Source: Candidatus Poribacteria bacterium (GTDB lineage: Bacteria; Poribacteria; WGA-4E; UBA9662). Taken from it: a stretch of DNA of 49,591 nucleotides. Location: NCBI GenBank assembly GCA_030748495.1, contig JASMLX010000039.1, positions 1-49,591 on the forward strand, written 5' to 3'. The notes beneath the pieces are model-generated. The model searched no databases, was not told where the DNA came from, and worked only from the letters and a program-made list of their open reading frames with translations. Of the stretch, positions 45,613 to 49,591 are shown one piece after another (the stretch's first letter is position 1; every line of letters begins with the position of its first letter). A program made the translations under genes and the position numbers.

Positions 45613-45936
45613 ATGTCAGACGCATTCATCTCCTATTCTGGCCCTGACATCGACTTTGTTCGTCACCTGTTTGATCAACTAACCGCCCGTGATCGTGAAG
45701 CTTGGGCCGACTAGCAGGATATCTCGCCCACCGCTGGGTGGTTAGCTGGAATTTATAGCGACCTCGAAGTGGCTAACACTTTCCTGTTTGTCATCAGCCC
45801 TGATTCAGCGACCTCCGACATATGTGGCTTAGAGACCGCACACGCGGTCAATCCCTACAAGCAAATGGTTCCAGCCGTGTGGAAAGATGCGGATGATGTG
45901 CATGAAGTCTGTCAGCTCCGAATTGGGGCTTTCTGA
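45613..45936 (+). pseudogene. TIR-domain protein remnant with an in-frame TAG
   Basis: 107 codons in one frame: MSDAFISYSGPDIDFVRHLF, DQLTARDREAWAD, TAG (45712-45714), QDISPTAGWLAGIYSDLEVA, NTFLFVISPDSATSDICGLE, AHAVNPYKQMVPAVWKDADD to TGA 45934. It matches the TIR fold (FISYSxxD, box 2-like DWQDIPP, the catalytic-position Glu in CGLE of TIR NADases). The codon replaced by TAG is normally Trp in these proteins (DWQD). The gene stops where others continue into WD40 or NB-ARC effector regions, so it is both interrupted and truncated. TIR proteins of this type are linked to NAD-degrading defence or signalling. Confidence 0.8.
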
Positions 45937-45975
45937 GAATCAATTAGTAGGTCAAGTTTCTTTGCTAACCAGTTA

Positions 45976-46776
45976 ATGATGAGAAAATTTAGCGTTTCGA
46001 AACAGCAAATCAGACAGTTTGAGACAGACGGATTTTTAATGGTCCGCGATCTTTTCTCCGCCGAAGAGATGGATTTGCTACTCCAAATCTCCAAGTCAGA
46101 TACCGAGAAACAAGATCAGCTTCATTCAGCTCCCGACACCGAAGGGCGCGAAAGCAGATTATGGCTGACAAGCGAACCCAGGGAAGATATTTACAACGCT
46201 TTTGCCCGATGTCATCGTGTCTCTGAAGCGATGGAGAAACTGCTCGGCCATGAGATCTACCTGTATCATTATAAGATGATGGTTAAAGAGGCCAAAGTCG
46301 GTGGTCGCTGGGAGTGGCACCAAGATTATGGCTATTGGTATCACAACCATTGTCTGTATCCGGATATGGGCAGTGTAGTCATCGCCGTTGATCCTGCTAC
46401 CACGGCCAACGGCTGTCTGCAGGTCATAAAAGCCTCACATCGATGCGGGCGGATTGAACACGGTCGTTTTGGCAACCAAACTGGTGCTGATCCCAAACGC
46501 GTTGACCTGCTTTTGCAGAACCTGGAGCATGTTTATTGTGAGATGGAACAGGGGGATGCCCTCTTTTTTCACGCTAATCTGTTGCACAGTTCCGATCCCA
46601 ATCAGAGCGACAAACCGCGCTGGCTGATGATCTGTTGCTACAACAGCCGACACAACCCGTGTAATGATCTACCCGGGCATCCCAGTTATCGCTATCTGGA
46701 GAAATGGCCCGATGATCGGATTGTTGAAGTTGGTTGCAAACAGTGGACTGAAATGAGAAGTGTTGCTGAGGACTAA
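45976..46776 (+). CDS. PhyH-family Fe(II)/2-oxoglutarate dioxygenase
   Basis: 266 residues from ATG 45976 (ATG 45979 equally possible; no clear ribosome binding site). It oxidises an unknown small substrate using O2, Fe(II) and 2-oxoglutarate. Motifs: QIRQFETDGFLMVRDLFSAE at the N-terminus; YHYKMMVKEAKVGGRWEWHQ then DYGYWYHN, giving the iron pair H115 and D117; ANGCLQVIKASHRCGRIEHG; GDALFFHANLLHSSDPN with the distal His (H204); and KPRWLMICCYN with R215 for the 2-oxoglutarate carboxylate. Complete facial triad, so probably active. The overall pattern resembles PhyH proteins related to EctD-type hydroxylases. Located 40 bases after the TIR remnant; may share its promoter. Confidence 0.9.
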   Translation: MMRKFSVSKQQIRQFETDGFLMVRDLFSAEEMDLLLQISKSDTEKQDQLHSAPDTEGRESRLWLTSEPREDIYNAFARCHRVSEAMEKLLGHEIYLYHYKMMVKEAKVGGRWEWHQDYGYWYHNHCLYPDMGSVVIAVDPATTANGCLQVIKASHRCGRIEHGRFGNQTGADPKRVDLLLQNLEHVYCEMEQGDALFFHANLLHSSDPNQSDKPRWLMICCYNSRHNPCNDLPGHPSYRYLEKWPDDRIVEVGCKQWTEMRSVAED

Positions 46777-46971
46777 ACTCGGCTGACAGGCTGGCAGTCA
46801 ATCTGATTATTTGCCGATCTCTCATATTTTAAGTTTACTGATCTATTCATTTCAGCCAGTCAGTCAATGCTGGAACTGAGTACAGTGCTAAAACGGGGTG
46901 ATTAGGCTGAATCATATGGTAAGCTGAACTAAGCATATTTGGGTTACATTCAGCACCAACTGGAGCAATTG
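46777..46971. other. Gap between PhyH genes
   Basis: No gene; contains an in-frame TTG (46939) upstream of the chosen start of the next gene. Confidence 0.6.
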
Positions 46972-47820
46972 ATGACACTAGAAGAAAAACTTCTGTCTTT
47001 GAAGATCGAGGGATTTTACCTGGAAGAATCCGTCCTTTCGCCCAGGCAGGCAGCGGAGGCTTATGTCAGTACTAAGGCTACACTAAAAGAGGGCTCGGAG
47101 CGGATTTTTGGTAGTACCTTTCTAAACCATAACCAGTGTCTAGCCCCCTATCTAGCAGCCCCTCGAATCATGGAAGTGGTTGTTGCTATGCTAGGGTCGA
47201 GTGCTCGAATTATATCGACTAGCGGTAATCTGAGAGAACCGACCGCCCAGGCTGAACCAGACCCTCCAGGTGGTCTACACGTAGACTGGCCCTGGGGGCA
47301 GTCAGGGGGATCTTATATCGAAGGTCAATTACCCGACGTAGTAATTAACCTGACAACCTTCTGGATGTTGACAGACTTTAGCCCACAAAATGGAGCTACC
47401 ATCGTCGCCCCGGGCACACATCAAGCCGGGAAAACTCCCAATGGTTATCCGGAATTGAAACAAGCCCGCCCAACCGAGTATCAAGTGGAGGCTGCGGCGG
47501 GCAGCGTGTTGGTGTTCGACGGTCGATTATGGCATAAAGGGGGCACCAATCGAAGCGCCTCAGACCGAGTATTCTGGGGAGTTAACTATGCCCCTTGGTG
47601 GCTCAATTGTCACGCTCGACGTCCACACTCAGTTGAACATCGAATCCAGGCCCAAGCGGGGCACACGCCTAGCGGCCACTGGCCCTACCTGAGGAGCGAA
47701 GTCTACGAACTGTTTCCACAGCCAGTTAAGCAACTATTAGGCCACTGGGTGGATAGGGAATGGGTAATGAGCAAAGCGGAAGCCGAAGCCGCTATTTGGG
47801 GTGTTTCATACTTTCAGTAG
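46972..47820 (+). CDS. PhyH-family Fe(II)/2-oxoglutarate dioxygenase, divergent
   Basis: 282 residues from ATG 46972, chosen because GGAG lies seven bases upstream; the frame is open to a TTG at 46939 without such a site. Motifs: LEEKLLSLKIEGFYLEESVL (N-terminal family start), PGGLHVDWPWGQSGGSY with iron ligands H103 and D105, TTFWMLTDFSPQNGATIVAP, GSVLVFDGRLWHKGGTNRS with the distal His (H188), and a nearby Arg (about R199) for 2-oxoglutarate. The facial triad is complete. The LHVDWPW...TxFWMLxDFxxxNGAT pattern differs from the neighbour at 45976, so this is another subfamily, not a duplicate. Substrate unknown. Same strand as that neighbour, 195 bases away. Confidence 0.88.
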   Translation: MTLEEKLLSLKIEGFYLEESVLSPRQAAEAYVSTKATLKEGSERIFGSTFLNHNQCLAPYLAAPRIMEVVVAMLGSSARIISTSGNLREPTAQAEPDPPGGLHVDWPWGQSGGSYIEGQLPDVVINLTTFWMLTDFSPQNGATIVAPGTHQAGKTPNGYPELKQARPTEYQVEAAAGSVLVFDGRLWHKGGTNRSASDRVFWGVNYAPWWLNCHARRPHSVEHRIQAQAGHTPSGHWPYLRSEVYELFPQPVKQLLGHWVDREWVMSKAEAEAAIWGVSYFQ

Positions 47821-48515
47821 CCTTTGATCGAGATTGGAGAGGTGACTTGATGGGGTTTTGATGCCTAGTAGATCTGAATTAATGACCTGGATCCATGTGT
47901 AGCCACACCTGACCGCTGACACGGGGCAATCGGCCATGAAAACAGCCGGCCGCCGTGGCAGGATCAACCATCCTTCATCCTAGACTTTCTGAAACCTGAC
48001 ATTCTTTCATGTTGGAAGCCGGCCCTATGGTGTCAAAGCCAGAGGGCGGTTCTGTTTTCAGGCCCAGAAAAAACACCGGCTGAGATAACCGGCCCTCTGG
48101 TGTCCAATTTTGAGGCCGAGGAGAGAGGTCATAATGGCAAATCATTCAATCATTCAATCATTCAGCCGCTAGAGGCCCCGGGATTAGCCTTTCAATAACG
48201 GTAATTGGTCGGCCGGAACAGATAACTTCCTCGAAAAACAGATTTAAATTTACGTGAATTTGCCTAGGTGTTATGTGGTAGTTATGTGGTAGTCACCTGA
48301 AAGTTATGCCTGTTTTGCAGGCCTTCTTCTTCCGCCTCAACCGACCAGCTGTCAGCACCAATATTTGAACCCTTAATTTCTAGTTGGCGCCGGCCCCAAA
48401 GCGGCCTAAGCCCGGCTGCAGCCGGCTGTTTCCCGCCCGGCCGGTTCATTTTGACCCTCTGGCTCCTTTCCAGCTGGCTGAGCCAAGCATAAATGTCAAT
48501 TTAATTGAATCTGAA
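47821..48515. other. Long intergenic region with small repeats
   Basis: No gene is supported on either strand. It carries three tandem 8-base units (ATCATTCA at 48141-48164), two tandem 11-base units (TTATGTGGTAG at 48271-48281 and 48282-48292), and a 17-base direct repeat with two mismatches (48018-48034 and 48088-48104, core CCGGCCCTNTGGTGTC). GGCCGG words are frequent. Confidence 0.6.
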
Positions 48516-48547
48516 GCTGGTACCGTCATCGTAATGATGGTACCAGC
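48516..48547. promoter_or_regulatory. 14-bp hairpin directly upstream of the zinc-binding protein gene
   Basis: GCTGGTACCGTCAT (48516-48529), loop CGTA, ATGATGGTACCAGC (48534-48547). All positions pair in RNA, one as G-U. It ends 17 bases before ATG 48565, next to the GGAG at 48550-48553. It could be a DNA operator palindrome or an RNA structure controlling translation. Confidence 0.65.
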
Positions 48548-48564
48548 CGGAGTTAGAAATCAAG

Positions 48565-49293
48565 ATGCCAATTTATAAACCTAACGCCAGTGTCTATCTT
48601 AGTTTCGAAGATCTGTTAAAGGCTACCAGTTTGGAGACGGCGGTTGAGTGTGCTAATTATCCGCAGCAGGGACTGAAAATCATTCAACAGCAGCTTAACA
48701 CCGAATCAGTGGATCTCGACTACATTACCCAGGAGAGCCCGGCCCAGATCGAACAGAGTTGGCGGCAACTAGGTCAGGTGTTAATCTCATTTGCCCGGCA
48801 AGGGTTTCCGGACCAGGCGGCCCAGCAAATTCTACGTCAATACTCGACCATGCCCGACTACGGGCAACCGGAGCACCAGGACCAGGACCCGCATTTAGCA
48901 GAGGATGAGGTGACGATGGCCATCTTCTGTACCCAGCAGGATAATGGCGGCCAGAAGATGATTTGTATTGCAGAAGAGTATGGAGATTTTGAATGGACCG
49001 AGTTGGAAGGCCAAATGGTGATCACCAACTGGGAAAATAAGGACATTAGCCGGCCGCCCAAAGCTGAACTGTGCTACCACGATTACACCGCTATCTGGCA
49101 GTACTTACGCTGGGCCCTGTTTCAATCCACCTTCTCTCTGTTTCGTCATGACCGGGGCAAATTAGGCCAGTGCAAGGATCCAGATTGCCACTACCTGCTG
49201 TTTCGGCGCCAGAAACAGTTCTGTAGCAAAAAGTGCAAATGGCGCAATAATAAGCGGCGTCAAATGGCCTACTCAACCTACCAACCGGACTAG
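48565..49293 (+). CDS. CGNR-like zinc-finger protein, possible transcription factor
   Basis: 242 residues. The C-terminal segment GQCKDPDCHYLLFRRQKQFC, SKKCKWRNNKRRQMAY holds four cysteines in a CxxxxC...CxxxC arrangement followed by a basic stretch, as in CGNR/Abe-type zinc fingers (form CxxxxCxxxFxxxxxxxxxFCxxxCxxRxxxxR); the literal CGNR is not present. The N-terminal 180 residues are mostly helical (SLETAVECANYPQQGLKIIQ, AQIEQSWRQLGQVLISFARQ), matching the ligand-sensing half such proteins carry, with a beta part (EVTMAIFCTQQDNGGQKMIC). I infer a DNA-binding regulator that may act on the palindrome just upstream of its own start. Weak GGAG at 48550. No partner gene is visible before the window ends. 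Confidence 0.72.
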   Translation: MPIYKPNASVYLSFEDLLKATSLETAVECANYPQQGLKIIQQQLNTESVDLDYITQESPAQIEQSWRQLGQVLISFARQGFPDQAAQQILRQYSTMPDYGQPEHQDQDPHLAEDEVTMAIFCTQQDNGGQKMICIAEEYGDFEWTELEGQMVITNWENKDISRPPKAELCYHDYTAIWQYLRWALFQSTFSLFRHDRGKLGQCKDPDCHYLLFRRQKQFCSKKCKWRNNKRRQMAYSTYQPD

Positions 49294-49591
49294 AAGTCAG
49301 CTTTCGCCAGTACAAACTATCAAGGGTAATTTCTGGTCCAAGCCTGGCTGTTAGCGCCGGTTTGAGACCAGGACATCTTGTTGGCCGGCTATTGATTAGC
49401 GCTTAAGAAAACCGTGGCGGTGAAGGCCGGCACCGATCCACTGCCGGAGAGGGGGGTCTGATCCGGTGGCCGGTACTGGGCGGCTAACGGCCGGCCCATG
49501 TTTCCCAGTTGATTTATGTCGGCCGGCCAACCGGCTATCGGTTGCCGTTGATCTGAGCTTCGGATGATTGCCTTCTTCCCAGCCGCTACAG
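49294..49591. other. Window end, no gene recognised
   Basis: GC-rich with several GGCCGG words, like the region before the zinc-finger gene. No supported frame. Confidence 0.6.

Noticed and set aside
16714..45714. TAG read as an amino acid in this organism
   Set aside because: Several intact genes end naturally at TAG (24467, 43317, 47820, 49293), many remnants also carry frameshifts or other stops, and Trp is encoded by TGG in intact genes. Kept only as an observation on bias.
48141..48164. CRISPR-like repeats
   Set aside because: Units are only 8 bases, directly tandem, without spacers or cas genes.
48384..48578. 64-codon frame before the zinc-finger gene
   Set aside because: Pro/Arg-rich text from GC-rich intergenic DNA; it crosses the hairpin and overlaps the better-supported start.

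Overview
The window reads like a chromosome segment of a Candidatus Poribacteria-type, sponge-associated bacterium or a close relative. This rests on recalled family features, not a search: two giant exported proteins end in an NYPNPFNPETWIP-type C-terminal sorting module, and the region is rich in UROD-like proteins, PhyH dioxygenases, Gfo/Idh/MocA pieces, formylglycine-generating-enzyme (FGE) pieces, LamG-type proteins, a TIR piece and carbohydrate-active enzymes. No rRNA, tRNA or CRISPR array was seen.

Layout. (1) 1-11185, plus strand: a dense four-gene block. A >2,480-residue exported protein (7-bladed WD40 propeller, 16 IPT/TIG domains, dockerin-like pair of calcium loops, C-terminal sorting module) is followed by a probable lipoprotein with a cohesin-like domain, a TPR/CsgG-like lipoprotein and a beta-barrel-like outer membrane protein. 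Together they look like a surface protein with its own anchor and assembly partners. (2) 11553-15554, minus: a second large exported protein with PD40/TolB-like blades and the same C-terminal module, convergent with block 1 and separated from it by terminator-like hairpins. (3) 16.2-28.8 kb, plus: a mosaic of intact genes (two-domain CE15-like esterase, P-loop kinase, uridine kinase, large polysaccharide-lyase-like protein, small anchored protein) among gene remnants (GH32 start, Gfo/Idh halves, two hydrolases, phosphotransferase, GIY-YIG start). (4) 28.8-33.7 kb, minus: two intact UROD-like genes, one broken UROD-like gene and a DadA-like FAD oxidoreductase stopped by one nonsense codon. (5) 34.3-36.8 kb, minus: a sugar-1-phosphate nucleotidyltransferase and two exported LamG/DUF1080-type proteins. 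(6) 37.2-40.5 kb: a decayed IS3-type element, two more broken exported proteins, and an FGE start fused to a membrane-protein remnant. (7) 42-47.8 kb: GH2-like glycosidase, methyltransferase, three PhyH dioxygenases and a broken TIR gene behind a near-consensus promoter. (8) 48.5-49.3 kb: a cysteine-cluster (CGNR-like) protein with a strong hairpin just before its start.

How it fits together. Block 1 and the second giant protein are surface/adhesion machinery. The enzymes of 17-43 kb suggest breakdown of sulfated or acetylated host polysaccharides and of methylated or D-amino compounds, a repertoire now being lost: about fifteen loci are broken by in-frame stops, frameshifts, deletions or fusions while neighbours stay intact, consistent with relaxed selection in a host-associated lineage. 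Some single-base frameshifts could be assembly errors. The most interesting leads are the linked dockerin/cohesin surface block, a C-terminal tail (KLxxxWGxIK-like) shared by four otherwise different exported proteins, and the excess of TAG among the in-frame stops of the remnants.
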